Notes: generated from the letters alone by a model not told the origin. A DNA stretch of 27,079 nucleotides from JADJOY01 sp046331705 [NCBI: bacterium] (GCA_046331705.1 JAXLQJ010000077.1:1-27079); one strand, 5' to 3'. Shown: positions 1 to 11,977, counted from the stretch's first letter. A program made the numbers and translations.

Positions 1-279
1 CCGCCCAGCTCGCTCACGGTGGATGCGCTCACGCAAGCGATGGCCGAGGCGCCGAGCGCCGTGGTGATGACCCTCGAGGCCGTGAGCGTCTCCGGGAACA
101 CCGTGCGGGTGACGGTCCCGTCCGATTGGCAGAACCGGGGCAAGGTCGAGCGGCAGCGCGAGTTCGAGGCGCTGGTCTCGGTTCTCGCCGACAAGGGTTT
201 CGCGGAAGCGGTCGCCATCAGCGCGGAGGGAGTCGAGCGCGCCAAGTGGGCCAACGGGATGGTGAATCTGATCGATTGA
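1..279 (+). CDS. C-terminal part of an unrecognised protein (5' end outside window)
   Basis: The reading frame is open from the first base and stops with TGA at 277-279, so at least 92 residues are visible. A GTG at 19 is an in-frame codon that could be a start, but nothing resembling a ribosome site can be seen with so little upstream sequence, so I treat the gene as truncated by the window edge. The visible part has a strand-rich stretch (SVSGNTVRVTVPSDW), a basic/acidic helix (KVERQREFEAL) and a second strand-helix unit, so it looks like a small alpha/beta domain. Codon use is typical of the window. I do not recognise the family. It converges on uvrA, 73 bases away. Confidence 0.6.
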   Translation, partial: PPSSLTVDALTQAMAEAPSAVVMTLEAVSVSGNTVRVTVPSDWQNRGKVERQREFEALVSVLADKGFAEAVAISAEGVERAKWANGMVNLID

Positions 280-292
280 GCGGTGGCGCGCG

Positions 293-334
293 CGTCCGCC
301 GCGCCGGTTGCGGCGGACGGAGGCTGACGCCTCC
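293..334. terminator. Hairpin pair between convergent genes
   Basis: A perfect 10-bp stem (293-302 with 310-319, 7-base loop) is followed by an overlapping-alternative 6-bp stem (319-324 with 329-334, loop TGAC). It lies between the stop of the upstream plus-strand gene and the stop of uvrA on the minus strand, the expected place for a bidirectional terminator. There is no T-run on either side, so termination efficiency is uncertain; GC-rich bacteria often lack the T-run. Confidence 0.45.
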
Positions 335-352
335 CTTCCGAGCCTTCCTAGC

Positions 353-3226
<2,874 letters not shown>

Positions 3227-3264
3227 GCTCTCGCTCGTCGTTCGCTCGTGCGCAGTGCGCGCCG

Positions 3265-3305
3265 AGGATAGCGCGCAACGCCGTCGTTCGACCGCGTTGC
3301 GAACG
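3265..3305 (-). promoter_or_regulatory. Putative uvrA promoter with an inverted repeat
   Basis: Reading toward uvrA, a TATCCT hexamer (3265-3270) resembles a -10 box. About 14 bases further upstream lies a perfect 6-bp inverted repeat with arms CGTTCG (3285-3290) and CGAACG (3300-3305) around a 9-base spacer, which would cover the -35 region. uvrA is a classical LexA target in many bacteria. The GTTC/GAAC half-sites resemble elements of some LexA boxes, but the spacing does not match any LexA consensus I know. The assignment rests on position and symmetry alone. Confidence 0.3.
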
Positions 3306-3366
3306 AGAGAGCCCGTGACCGTCGCAGGCGGGGGTCTCGAGCGCGCCCCCAGGGAACCGCGCCGCG

Positions 3367-3546
3367 CTACTGGGCGCGTTCGACGGTCACGAACGGATCG
3401 CCGTCGGCGTCACGCTCGACGGTCACCGCCCACGGATTGCAGCACACGTCGCAGTCCTGGACGAACGAGCCGGTGGTGGACGGGTCGATCACCAGATCGA
3501 TGGATTCGCCGCAATACGGGCACGCCACCGCGACCTCATCGTGCAC
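3367..3546 (-). CDS. CPXCG-motif cysteine-rich small protein
   Basis: This 59-residue protein has CPYCG near its N-terminus and a second cysteine cluster, CDVCC, about 26 residues later, followed by a strand-rich tail ([19 protein letters not shown]). This is the pattern of the CPXCG cysteine-rich family, presumed small zinc-binding proteins of unknown function. The in-frame start I prefer is GTG at 3546, which overlaps the last 11 bases of the LmbE-like gene and implies translational coupling. The ATG at 3537-3539 is in another frame. A later GTG at 3528 is possible but leaves almost nothing before the first cysteine. Family membership is by motif; the biological role is unknown. Confidence 0.8.
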   Translation of the reverse strand: MHDEVAVACPYCGESIDLVIDPSTTGSFVQDCDVCCNPWAVTVERDADGDPFVTVERAQ

Positions 3547-4681
3547 GAACGTCCTCGCGCTTGGTCGAGCCGGCGCGCGCGTGGCGCGTGGGCTCCACCG
3601 ATCGATTGGGCACGGCCCACGGGAAGTGGGCCACCACGCTCCCGACGACCTGCGGGGTGAGCTCGAAGAAGAGCTCGTTGGTGCGCACGAACGCGTTCAA
3701 GAACGCGGGCGAGATGGCGAGCTGACTCGAGTAGCGGTCGAGCGCCGCGCGCTTCTGGCCGCGCTGCGAATCGTCGAGGGCCAGGCTCCTCACCGTCACT
3801 TCGCGCGCGGGAATCTTGGGCGGCGGCTCGATGGACGTGGAGGCGAGCTCGCCGGGGCTCGGGTTCCACTCCATCCAGCCCGACGGCCAGTTCGGCCAGT
3901 GGACCAGATACGCGAGCAGCCGCGGGCTCGCGGGTGTGGTGGTTCGCGCGCGGCCGCTCGAGCGCTGCCAATCCTCGAGCGCCAGCAGGGTGAAGATCCC
4001 TGCCGCGGAATGATCGGGATGGATGTCCACGGGATCCGGCAGCGCCACCACGGTGGGCCGCGTCTCGCGCAGGATGCGCGTCAGCTCCGCGCGCAGATTG
4101 GCGCCGCTGTAGGGAAGGCGTGGATCGCGCGCTTCGTCGTAGGGTGGGTCCGCGGCGCCGGTCGTCTGGGACCGCTCGGGCTTCGAGCGCGGCCAATGAT
4201 CGTCGAGAAGGCCCTTGAGACCGCCGTCGGGAAAGCCGAGCAGCTCGACGTCGATGCGGCCGCCGCCCAGGGTCTCGGCGCTCGCCTCCGCCTCGCCGAT
4301 GCGGCGCTCGCCGTACGCGACGTACTCGTGCGGTTGCGGCGGGGTCTCCGGGGTGATGCGTCGAACCGCGTCCTGATAGCCGTCGCCGGCGGTCACCAGC
4401 ACCACGCGAACGCTGCCGCCGCTGGCGAGCACGTGCTGGATCAGCCCTGCGGTGGCGATCGTCTCGTCGTCCGGATGGGGCGCCACCACCAGCAGACGTT
4501 CGCCATTGCCGAGAGCGAGTGGCTCCAGCGCATCGGCGCTCGCCGAGCGGGCGGCCAGCGTGACGGCGAGGCACGCGGCGATGGCGACCAGGACGCGGCG
4601 CAGCGAGCGGAAGGGGACCGCGAGCGTGCTCGCCGCGCGCGCTCGGCCGCGGGTCTCGGGGGGATCGTTGGTTCGGGTCAC
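3536..4681 (-). CDS. Exported PIG-L/LmbE family deacetylase
   Basis: The 381-residue protein carries the zinc-binding PHPDDE motif in [15 protein letters not shown] and the second metal-site region HPDHSAAG, both diagnostic of the LmbE/PIG-L de-N-acetylase family. Members remove acetyl groups from N-acetylglucosamine-type substrates, including GlcNAc-PI, GlcN-inositol thiol precursors and teicoplanin. Before the domain is a basic stretch, a hydrophobic segment ([15 protein letters not shown]) and ASADA, which reads as a Sec signal peptide, so the enzyme probably acts in the periplasm. The start is taken as GTG at 4681; it leaves a rather long, Arg-rich n-region, so a later start inside this region is possible. 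The substrate cannot be read from sequence. It overlaps the CPXCG gene and is divergent from the lipoprotein hydrolase. Confidence 0.88.
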   Translation of the reverse strand: MTRTNDPPETRGRARAASTLAVPFRSLRRVLVAIAACLAVTLAARSASADALEPLALGNGERLLVVAPHPDDETIATAGLIQHVLASGGSVRVVLVTAGDGYQDAVRRITPETPPQPHEYVAYGERRIGEAEASAETLGGGRIDVELLGFPDGGLKGLLDDHWPRSKPERSQTTGAADPPYDEARDPRLPYSGANLRAELTRILRETRPTVVALPDPVDIHPDHSAAGIFTLLALEDWQRSSGRARTTTPASPRLLAYLVHWPNWPSGWMEWNPSPGELASTSIEPPPKIPAREVTVRSLALDDSQRGQKRAALDRYSSQLAISPAFLNAFVRTNELFFELTPQVVGSVVAHFPWAVPNRSVEPTRHARAGSTKREDVRAR

Positions 4682-4819
4682 GCTCGGGGCTCGCGCGAGT
4701 GGAACCAAGCAGCATAACGGCTCGACGAGCTCGGATCGAAGGCCTCGCTTCGTTTCGACGGTGACGGTTGATCGGCTGGCCGGGGCCGGGGCAAAGTCGC
4801 GCACAGGCGGGAGGAACGT

Positions 4820-6823
4820 GTGAAGACGACGAGCGAGGTCACGATCATGGTCGCAGCGCGGAAGCGGCGAGCCGTCGCGGCGTTGTCGATGCTGGTCGGT
4901 CTGGTCGGGGCGCTGGCGGCTGGCTGCGGCTCGGACGACGCGTCCACGACCTCCGCCGGCGGCACGGAGATCCTGTTCGACGTGGCGGCCCTCGAGGGCA
5001 GCGCCGGTTTCTTCGATTTCCCGTGGCCGAGCGACGTGCGGCTGCGCGAGGACGGTCGCATCGATCTCTCCGGGTTTCCGCTGCCCGCCGGTCCGCCGAG
5101 CTTGCGCGAGTTCATCGGGGCCTACCTCGGCCGGATCGCCGATCACACGTACGGCTTCGGCACCAATCACGGCGCGTTCTTCCGTTCGAGCGGCGCCCTC
5201 GATCCGGCGACGTTGCCGTTCGGCGCGGCGGCTTCCCTTTCCCTCGACGCGTCCATCTTCTTGCTCGACGTCGATCCGCGCTCTCCCTCGCGCGGCGAGC
5301 GCGTCCCGGTGGTGGTCTCGTACCAGTACGACGCCACGATCTACGAGCCCACCAATCTGCTGGCCATCTCGCCGCTGCTCGGCTTTCCCCTGCGTCCCGG
5401 CAACCGCTATGCGTTCGTCGTCACCAGCGCGGTGAAGGATGCCGCGGGCCGCCCGCTGGCGCCGGCGCCGACGTTCTCCCGGGTGCGCGACGGGCGCACC
5501 GGCGGCGACGAGCGGCTCGAGCGGCTCGTGGAGCTTCATCGGCCGCTCTGGGAAACGCTGGAGTCGAGCGGCGGGCCGGCTCCGCGAGAGGTGGTGGCCG
5601 CCGCGGTCTTCACCACCCGCGACGTGGTCGGCGAGATGTTCCGGATTCGCGATTGGATGCACGCCAACGTGACGGTCGAGCCGCCCAGCGAGCTCGCGTT
5701 CAAGAAGGAGACGCCGGACTTCTACGAGTTCGTGGGCCGCTACGCGAGCCCCAACTTCCAGACCGGCACGCCGCCGTATCTCACCAGCGGCGGCGAGATC
5801 CTCTTCGACGCCGAGGGCGATCCGATCGTCCAGCGCACCGAGAGCCTGCGCTTCTCGCTCACCGTGCCGAAGGGCGCGCCGCCGGCGAGCGGCTGGCCGG
5901 CGGTGGTCTACGCCCACGGCACCGGAGGCGACTACGAGAGCCTGGTGCGTCGCGAGGCGATCGACCTCGCGGCGAACGGGCTCGCCGCCATCGGCATCGA
6001 CCAGCCGATCCACGGCGAGCGCGTGCCCGGCGGCGACGACTGGTCGTTCTTCTTCTTCAACTACCTCAACCCGGTCGCGGCGCGCGACAACTTGCGCCAG
6101 TCCGCCGCGGACAACGTCCAGCAGCTGCGTTTCGTGCGCGAGCTGGTGGTTCCCGCGAGTCTCCATCCCGAAGGCATCGAGACCCGCTTCGATGCGAGCC
6201 GGGTGATGTTCATGGGGCACTCGCAGGGCGGCACCGAGGGGCCGCTCTTCGTCGGCGCCGAGGACCAGATCGGCTGCGCGGTGTTGAGCGGCTCGGGCGG
6301 CGGGCTGCGCCTCACGCTGCTCCAGAAGACGCTGCCGGTGCCGGTGGTGTTCCTGGTCGAGGCGCTGGCGGGTGCGCTCGGCACGCAGGAGCTCGATCTC
6401 TTCCATCCGCTGACGCAGCTGCTGCAGCTCTTCATCGAGGAAGGCGACCCGCTCAACTACGCGCCCTATTACGCGCGCTACTCGCGCGGCGCGCCGCACT
6501 CGGTGTTCATCTCCGAGGGGCTGCTCGATTTCCAGGTGCCGTACACCACCATCGGTGCCCACGCCCTCGCGGCGGGCGCGCCGATCGTGGGTCGGGTGTG
6601 GAAGCCGATCGACGGCATGGATCTCGCCGGTCTCGCGCCACTCACGCCGCCGGTGCGCGACAACGCGTTCGGAGCCGACGGCACGCGCGTCACGCTCGGC
6701 CTCGTCCAGTACCCGAAGGACGGTCACTACGCGCTCTTCGACAACCCCGAGGGCACCTACCAGTACGGCCACTTCCTCGGATCGTGCGCCGCGGACGATC
6801 CCACGATCCCCGCGCCGCCGTGA
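4820..6823 (+). CDS. Lipoprotein alpha/beta hydrolase (lipase/esterase-like)
   Basis: A 667-residue predicted lipoprotein. An n-region with RKRR and a hydrophobic core end in LAAGC, giving Cys36 as the lipidation site. The catalytic half has an oxyanion-type strand (VVYAHGTGG), a nucleophile elbow GHSQGG with Ser468, a likely acid Asp570 in EGLLDFQVP and a likely base His636 in KDGHYALF, a complete Ser-Asp-His set. The N-terminal half (FPWPSDVRL, strand-rich) resembles the non-catalytic region of Pla-1/cef-type extracellular lipases; this is my impression and is unchecked. GTG at 4820 follows GGGAGGA at good spacing. ATG 4847 is an alternative that would give a more compact signal peptide. 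It leads the plus-strand series, and transglutaminase-like and amidase genes follow. The substrate is unknown. Confidence 0.85.
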   Translation: MKTTSEVTIMVAARKRRAVAALSMLVGLVGALAAGCGSDDASTTSAGGTEILFDVAALEGSAGFFDFPWPSDVRLREDGRIDLSGFPLPAGPPSLREFIGAYLGRIADHTYGFGTNHGAFFRSSGALDPATLPFGAAASLSLDASIFLLDVDPRSPSRGERVPVVVSYQYDATIYEPTNLLAISPLLGFPLRPGNRYAFVVTSAVKDAAGRPLAPAPTFSRVRDGRTGGDERLERLVELHRPLWETLESSGGPAPREVVAAAVFTTRDVVGEMFRIRDWMHANVTVEPPSELAFKKETPDFYEFVGRYASPNFQTGTPPYLTSGGEILFDAEGDPIVQRTESLRFSLTVPKGAPPASGWPAVVYAHGTGGDYESLVRREAIDLAANGLAAIGIDQPIHGERVPGGDDWSFFFFNYLNPVAARDNLRQSAADNVQQLRFVRELVVPASLHPEGIETRFDASRVMFMGHSQGGTEGPLFVGAEDQIGCAVLSGSGGGLRLTLLQKTLPVPVVFLVEALAGALGTQELDLFHPLTQLLQLFIEEGDPLNYAPYYARYSRGAPHSVFISEGLLDFQVPYTTIGAHALAAGAPIVGRVWKPIDGMDLAGLAPLTPPVRDNAFGADGTRVTLGLVQYPKDGHYALFDNPEGTYQYGHFLGSCAADDPTIPAPP

Positions 6824-6932
6824 GTCGCAGCGCCTGAGCCGCGGCGCCGACCGGCCGCTGCTTCGCCCTTCTGAGCCTTCCCGATCACGACTACGCTCAG
6901 CAGCTGCGCGTCGACGCGCGAGGGCCCATTCC

Positions 6933-7685
6933 ATGACCGCGATCGATCTCGAGCCGTACCTCCAGCCGACCTACTTTCTCGACAGCGACTCGCCGTCGCT
7001 TCGCGCCTTCGCGACCGCGGCGATCGGCGACGCGGCGGACGAGCGCGCGAAGGCGGTCCGGCTCTTCTACGCGGTGCGCGACGGCGTGCGCTACGACCCC
7101 TACGGCGCCGACCTCTCGGCGGAGTCGTTTCGCGCCAGCAACGTGCTCGCCCGCGGCAGCGGCTTCTGCGTGCCCAAGGCGATCGCGCTGGCCGCGTGCG
7201 CGCGCGCCGTCGGCATACCCGCGCGGCTCGGGTTCGCGGACGTCCGCAATCACCTCGCCACCGAGAAGCTGCGGGAGCGGATGGGGACCGACGTGTTCGC
7301 GTTCCACGGCTACGTCGAGCTGTGGCTCGGCGGGCGCTGGGTGAAGGCGACGCCCACCTTCAATCTCTCGCTGTGCGAGAAGTTCCGGGTGAAGCCGCTC
7401 GATTTCGACGGCGAGCACGACGCGCTCTTCCATCCCTTCGACCGCGACGGCCAGCAGCACATGGAATACCTGCGCTACCGCGGCGAGCACGCGGATTTCC
7501 CCATCGACGAGATGCTTTCGGTGTGGCGGGAGACCTACCCCTACATGTTCGGCGAGTCGGTGAGCGCCACGCACGCCGCGGCGCGCATGGCCGGCGGTGA
7601 TTTCGAGTCCGAGGCCGCCGCCGAGAGTGGAGTCGAGACGGACGCGGCGGCGCAGGCCGACTCGCCGCGCGGGAGCGCGCACTGA
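6933..7685 (+). CDS. Transglutaminase-like cysteine protein
   Basis: The 250 residues include a transglutaminase-like core: Cys79 in GSGFCVPKA, followed by a helix with ARAVGIPARLGF, and His125 in AFHGYVELWLGGRW. In classical members the third residue is Asp in a W-V-x-x-D-P-T stretch. Here the aligned text is WVKATPTFN, with Thr140 at the Asp position. There is no signal peptide, so it is cytoplasmic. Such domains act as cysteine proteases, peptide hydrolases or amide-forming enzymes; the substrate is unknown. ATG 6933 has a GAGGG about 10 bases upstream. The stop overlaps the amidase ATG by one base (TGATG), implying coupled translation. The tail after residue 215 is Ala/Glu/Asp-rich and probably disordered. 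Confidence 0.85.
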   Translation: MTAIDLEPYLQPTYFLDSDSPSLRAFATAAIGDAADERAKAVRLFYAVRDGVRYDPYGADLSAESFRASNVLARGSGFCVPKAIALAACARAVGIPARLGFADVRNHLATEKLRERMGTDVFAFHGYVELWLGGRWVKATPTFNLSLCEKFRVKPLDFDGEHDALFHPFDRDGQQHMEYLRYRGEHADFPIDEMLSVWRETYPYMFGESVSATHAAARMAGGDFESEAAAESGVETDAAAQADSPRGSAH

Positions 7686-9132
7686 TGGCACTCGATCCGC
7701 TGATCCGGCTTTCCGGCGCGGAGCTCGCGGCGCGCATTCGCACGCGCGAGCTTTCTTCGCTGGAGGCGGTGGACGCGCACATCGCCCAGATCCAGCGCGT
7801 GAACCCACGCCTCAACGCGATGGTCGCCGAGCGATTCGCCGCCGCGCGCGAGGAAGCGCGCCGCGCCGACGCGGTGCTCGCGGCCACCGCCGATCCGGCC
7901 GAGCTTCCGCCGTTTCACGGGGTGCGTGCTCCATCAAGGAATGCTTCGCGCTCACCGGGATGCCGCAGACGTCCGGCTTGGTCTCGCGCCGCGGCTTCGT
8001 GGCGCCGAGCGACGCCACCGCCGTCGCCCGGCTGCGCGCGGCGGGGGCGATCCCGCTCGGCGTCACCAACGTCTCCAGGCTCTGCATGTGGATGGAGTCG
8101 AACAACCGCGTCTACGGCCGCTCCAACAACCCGTACGATCCGCGCCGCACGGTGGGCGGTAGCTCGGGGGCGAGGGGGCCATCGTGGGCGCGGGCGGAGC
8201 GCCGTTCGGCCTCGGCCCGACGTGGGCGGGTCGATTCGCATGCCCGCGTTCTTCAACGGCGTCTTCGGTCACAAGCCCACCGGCGGGCTCATCCCCAACT
8301 CGGGCCAGTTCCCGATGCCGACCGGCGACGTGCGTCGCTACTGCACCACCGGGCCGCTGGCGCGTCGCGCCGAGGACCTCATGCCCCTGGTGCGCATCCT
8401 CGCCGGACCGGACGGCATCGACGGCGGGTGCATCGCTCGCACGCTCGGCGATCCCGCCAGCGTGCGGCTCGAGGGTCTACGGGTGGTGAGCATCGAGGAC
8501 AACGGGCTCATCCCGGTGAGCAACGATCTGCGCCAAGCGCAGCGCCGCGTGGCCGAAGCGCTCGCGGCGCGCGGCGCGCGCGTGGGAGTGGGATGCGATG
8601 CCGCGCCTCAAGCAATCGCTCGAGATCTGGTCGGCGATGCTCGCGACGGGTGGCGCCGACGACTTCGCGGCGTTGCTCGGCGACGGGACACCAGGCAGAT
8701 ACGTGGAAGGAGCTGGCCAAGTGGTCGTTCGGCCGTTCGAACCACACGTTGCCGGCGATCATGCTCGCGCTGCTCGAGAAGGTGCCCAAATGGACACCGG
8801 GGCGGACACAGCGTCTCGCGGCGCTCGGTGCCGAGCTACGCGCTCAGCTCGTCGATCATCGGGCCGCGCGGGTGCTCCTCTATCCGCCCTACGCGAGCGT
8901 CGCGCCGCGGCACGCGTTTCCGCTGGTGCCGCCGATTTGCTGGGCCTACACCGCGATCCTCAACGTCATGGAGCTGCCCGTCACGCAGGTGCCGCTCGGC
9001 CTCGACGCCAACGGCGTGCCGTTGGGCGTGCAGGTGGCCGCGGTTCACGGCAACGACCACCTCACCATCGGCGTCGCGTGCGAGCTGGAACGGATCTTCG
9101 GCGGGTGGGTGGTGCCGTCGCTCGCCGCCTGA
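7685..9132 (+). pseudogene. FAAH2-like amidase (amidase signature family), frameshifted
   Basis: The amidase-signature fold is read across three frames: the Lys-cisSer-Ser triad region (SIKECF, GGSSGG, GGSIRMPAFFNG), plus CMWMES and GRSNNPYD. Order and wording closely follow fatty-acid amide hydrolase 2 from memory, ending in ELERIFGGWV. The family hydrolyses amide bonds; the substrate here is unknown. Five frame changes are needed: one base missing near 7925, one in the G-run at 8166-8170, one near 8219, one extra near 8585 and one extra near 8688. With these repaired the protein is about 482 residues, full length, with no internal stop. Each break falls where conserved text switches frame abruptly, which favours sequence error over decay; a recent pseudogene cannot be excluded. 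ATG 7685 overlaps the transglutaminase stop. Confidence 0.85.
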
Positions 9133-9842
9133 TCCCTCGGGCAGGCGTCCCGGGCGGACGTTCCAAAGCGTCCCGCCAAATGTCCCACCCTCGGTCAAGA
9201 AGCCCCGACGGGCGAGACGATTCGTCAGCAATGTGCCACTTAGCGCGGGCCGATTCGGCCCGGCCTCGAGAAAGGCCAATGGTTTTGCGACGCGCATTCT
9301 CGGCGCCCGAAACGCTAGCCGGGCGCGCGTCTTGCTTTAGTCCCAATCGAGCCGCCGACCGGCGGGGTCGGGCGGGCTCGAGGCGGCGGGAATGATCGTC
9401 GAAAGCGCCTGGTGCGGCGCCCTCCTGGGACAGAAGGAGCCCCTGCTCGATACCCGACCGACGTCGGGAATCCGCGACGAGTGCGTCGAGCAGCTCGAGT
9501 CGGGACAGGTCTGTGCAGCGCCCCGGCTTCGCTCCCCATCGCCCCGAATTCGCGCGCTCCGGCGCGCCGGCCCGTTCGAGCTGGGCTCACCGGCGCTCAT
9601 GGGCATCCACGAGCTACCCACGGTCCGCGTGCGCCGCTCCCACCGACACTGACCCTCGCGGCGGCTCGCGCGCCGCCGCGCCTTCCCGCGTGCCTCTCGG
9701 CCGGTGGGATCCTCCATCCTTCGGCGGGCCGCGCGCCCGGTCGCGGGCTTCGGCCCTCGGCTGCGTTTGCCGTTCGGCGTCGCGACGCGCTAGGTGAAGC
9801 ACGCGTCTCGCGGCACGCCCGCGCGCGCCGCGGGATTCCTCC
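9133..9842. other. 710-bp stretch without a recognisable gene
   Basis: No reading frame here shows the codon bias or motifs of the neighbours. A plus-strand frame at 9392-9652 (86 residues) is Arg/Ser-rich with no known motif, and I do not call it. Near the start is a hairpin 20 bases after the amidase stop. Because both flanking genes carry indels, a small gene broken in the same way could be hidden here. Confidence 0.5.
9153..9177 (+). terminator. Hairpin after the amidase gene
   Basis: The arms 9153-9160 (GGCGGACG) and 9169-9177 pair as 8 bp with one bulged C and an 8-base loop, 20 bases after the amidase stop. There is no T-run. The stem core resembles those at 293-319 and 20339-20367, suggesting a common terminator style in this genome. 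Confidence 0.35.
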
Positions 9843-10677
9843 ATGACCGATCTCTTCACCGGAACGTGGGCGCTCGTCACGGGCGCGTCGTCGGGAGCTC
9901 GGCGTCGAGTTCGCGCGCCAGCGCCTGCGGCGCGCCGCACGAATCTGGTGCTCACGGCGCGGTCGCACGCCGAGCCTCGAGCGGCTCGCTGCAGAGCTTG
10001 CCGGGCGACACGGCATCTCGACGCACGTGGTCGTGGAAGACCTGGGAGTCGTGGGTGGAGCCGCGCGGCTCGCGGCGGCGGTGGACGCGCTCGGCATCCC
10101 GATCGAGCACCTCGTAACAACGCCGGCTTCGGAGCGATGACCCGCTTCACGCGTAGCTCGCTCGAGCGCCAGACCGAGATGGTGCGTCTCAACTGCGAGA
10201 CCGTGTTGGTGCTGACCTGGCATTTCCTGCCCAAGATGGTCGAGCGCGGTCACGGCGGCGTGATCCAGGTTTCGTCCACGGCCGGGCATCAGCCGGCCCC
10301 CTTCTTCACCACCTACGGCGCCACCAAGGCGTTCGTGTTGAGCTTCGCCTCTGCGCTCGCCGGTGAGCTGCGCGGCAGCGGAGTGCGCATGCTGGCGTTC
10401 TGCCCCGGCCCGGTGCAGACGGGCTTCCAGAAGGCCGCCGGACTGCCCGTGCCGGATCTGAAGCGCGGTGGCTTGCGGGCGCGCGTGTCGCTGCTGAACG
10501 CGGCGGAGGCGGTGCGGCGTGGGCTCGTCGCCTACGAGCGCGGACGAGACATGCGTTCCCGGCGTGGTGAATCGGGTGATGACCCTGGCCGCGAAGCACG
10601 CCCCGCGGGCGTGGATCGTGGATGCTGCGGCGCGCTCGCTCTCGCGCGGCGGCGACGCGCGGAGGCCGAGCCGATGA
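9843..10677 (+). pseudogene. Short-chain dehydrogenase/reductase, frameshifted
   Basis: A classical SDR is read across frames: TGASSG cofactor motif at the N-terminus, NNAGFGAM, VSSTAG with the catalytic Ser, YGATK (Tyr/Lys) and the CPGPVQT loop. It would be a cytoplasmic NAD(P)-dependent oxidoreductase of about 277 residues; substrate unknown. At least five frame changes are needed: an extra base near 9897, one missing near 9925, one extra near 9976, one missing near 10115 and one extra near 10550. The true C-terminus (VPGVVNRVMTLAAKHAPR and on) ends at TGA 10675-10677, overlapping the next ATG at 10674. No nonsense codon appears in the corrected frame, and all catalytic residues remain, as expected for sequence error rather than old decay. 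Confidence 0.8.
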
Positions 10678-11901
10678 GCGCTGTGGAGACGATCGCCACG
10701 GGCTTCGCGTCCAACTGGGGTCTCGAACCGGGGCTCACCTTCCTCAACCACGGCTCGTTCGGCGCTTGCCCCAAGGCGGTGCTCGCGGTGCAGGCCGAGT
10801 TTCGTGCGCGGCTCGAGCGCGATCCGGCGCGCTTCATGGCCCGCGACTTCGAGGATCTCGTCGACGAGGCGCGCGCCGTGCTGGCGGCGTTTCTGGGCGC
10901 CGACGAGGAGGACCTCGCCTTCCTGCACAACGCCACCACCGCCGTGAGCACGGTGTTGCGCTCGATCTCGTGGCACGCGGGCGACGAGATCCTCATCACG
11001 GACAACGCCTACAACGCGTGCGCGAACGCGGCGCGGGAGATCGCGGGTACCGCTGGCGCGCACGTGGCGGTGGCTTCGATCCCGTTCCGGGGAACCACCG
11101 CCGACGCGGTGATGGACGCGGTGCTGAGCCGGGTGACGCCGCGCACGCGCCTCGCGCTCCTCGATCACATCACCAGCCCCACGGCGCTGGTGTTGCCGAT
11201 CGAGCGGCTGATCCGCGAGCTCGCGGCGCGCGGTGTCGGCATTCGTCGACGGCGCGCACGCGCCCGGGCAGGTGCCGCTCGACCTCGGCACGCTCGGTGC
11301 CGCGTACTACACGGGCAACTGCCACAAATGGCTGTGCGCGCCCAAGGGCGCGGGCTTCCTGTGGGTGGAGCGCAGCCGCCAAGCGACCCTCCGACCGCTG
11401 GTGGTGAGTCACGGCGCCAACTCGCCGCGCACCGATCGCAGTCGGTTCCGGCTCGAGTTCGATTGGCTCGGCACCGACGATCCCACGGCGTTTCTGGCGG
11501 TCCCCGCCGCGCTGAAGTTTCTGGGCTCGCTGGTCGCGGGCGGTTGGCCCGCGCTTCGTGCCGCGCAATCACGCGTTGGTCGTCGAGGGTCGCCGGGTGC
11601 TCTGGCGAGGCACTGGCCGTGGACTCGCCGTGCGACGAAGCCCTTCTGGGCTCGATGGCGTCGATCCCGCTTCCCGACGCGCGGGCCGCGCCAGCTGCAT
11701 TCGTGGGGCTGGGACCCGTTGCAGGAGCGGCTGCGCGACGACGACCGGATCGACACGATCGTGAACAACTGGCCCGCGTGGCCCAAGCGCTGGCTGCGGC
11801 TCTCGGCGCAGCTCTACAACGAGCCCGCCGACTACGCGCGGCTCGCGACGGCGTTGGTCGCCCAGCTTGGCCGCGAATCGGCCGACGCCCCCAGCTCGTG
11901 A
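10674..11901 (+). pseudogene. Class V aminotransferase-fold PLP enzyme (isopenicillin-N epimerase-like), frameshifted
   Basis: The protein opens with LTFLNHGSFGACP and continues with FLHNATTAVSTVLRS, both typical of isopenicillin-N-epimerase-like (CefD) class V PLP enzymes. VDGAHAPGQ supplies the PLP-binding Asp, and NCHKWLCAPKG supplies the Schiff-base Lys (codon 11326-11328). The first 560 bases are one clean frame. Frame changes follow near 11239, 11563, 11604 and 11703, each equivalent to one extra base, and the last frame ends at TGA 11899-11901. The corrected length is about 407 residues, normal for the family. The reaction could be epimerisation, desulfuration or transamination; nearby genes do not decide. 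It overlaps the SDR stop (ATGA), so they are probably co-translated. Confidence 0.82.
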
Positions 11902-11977
11902 CCCTGTCGAAGCGAACCCGCCCGCAGCAGCGGCTCCAGCGCTGCGCTCCGTCGCATCCCCAGGCCGTTCTTCGCGA

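Noticed and set aside
4682-6934. Minus-strand extension of the LmbE frame through the whole lipoprotein hydrolase region
   Set aside because: Antisense to a clear hydrolase; Arg/Glu/Ala-rich text without motifs. The deacetylase begins at about 4681.
9225-9245. TGGCAC...TTGC resemblance to a sigma-54 promoter on the minus strand
   Set aside because: The spacing between the two blocks is far too short for sigma-54.
9392-9652. 86-residue plus-strand frame in the 710-bp gap
   Set aside because: No ribosome site, no family, and composition like a random GC-rich frame.
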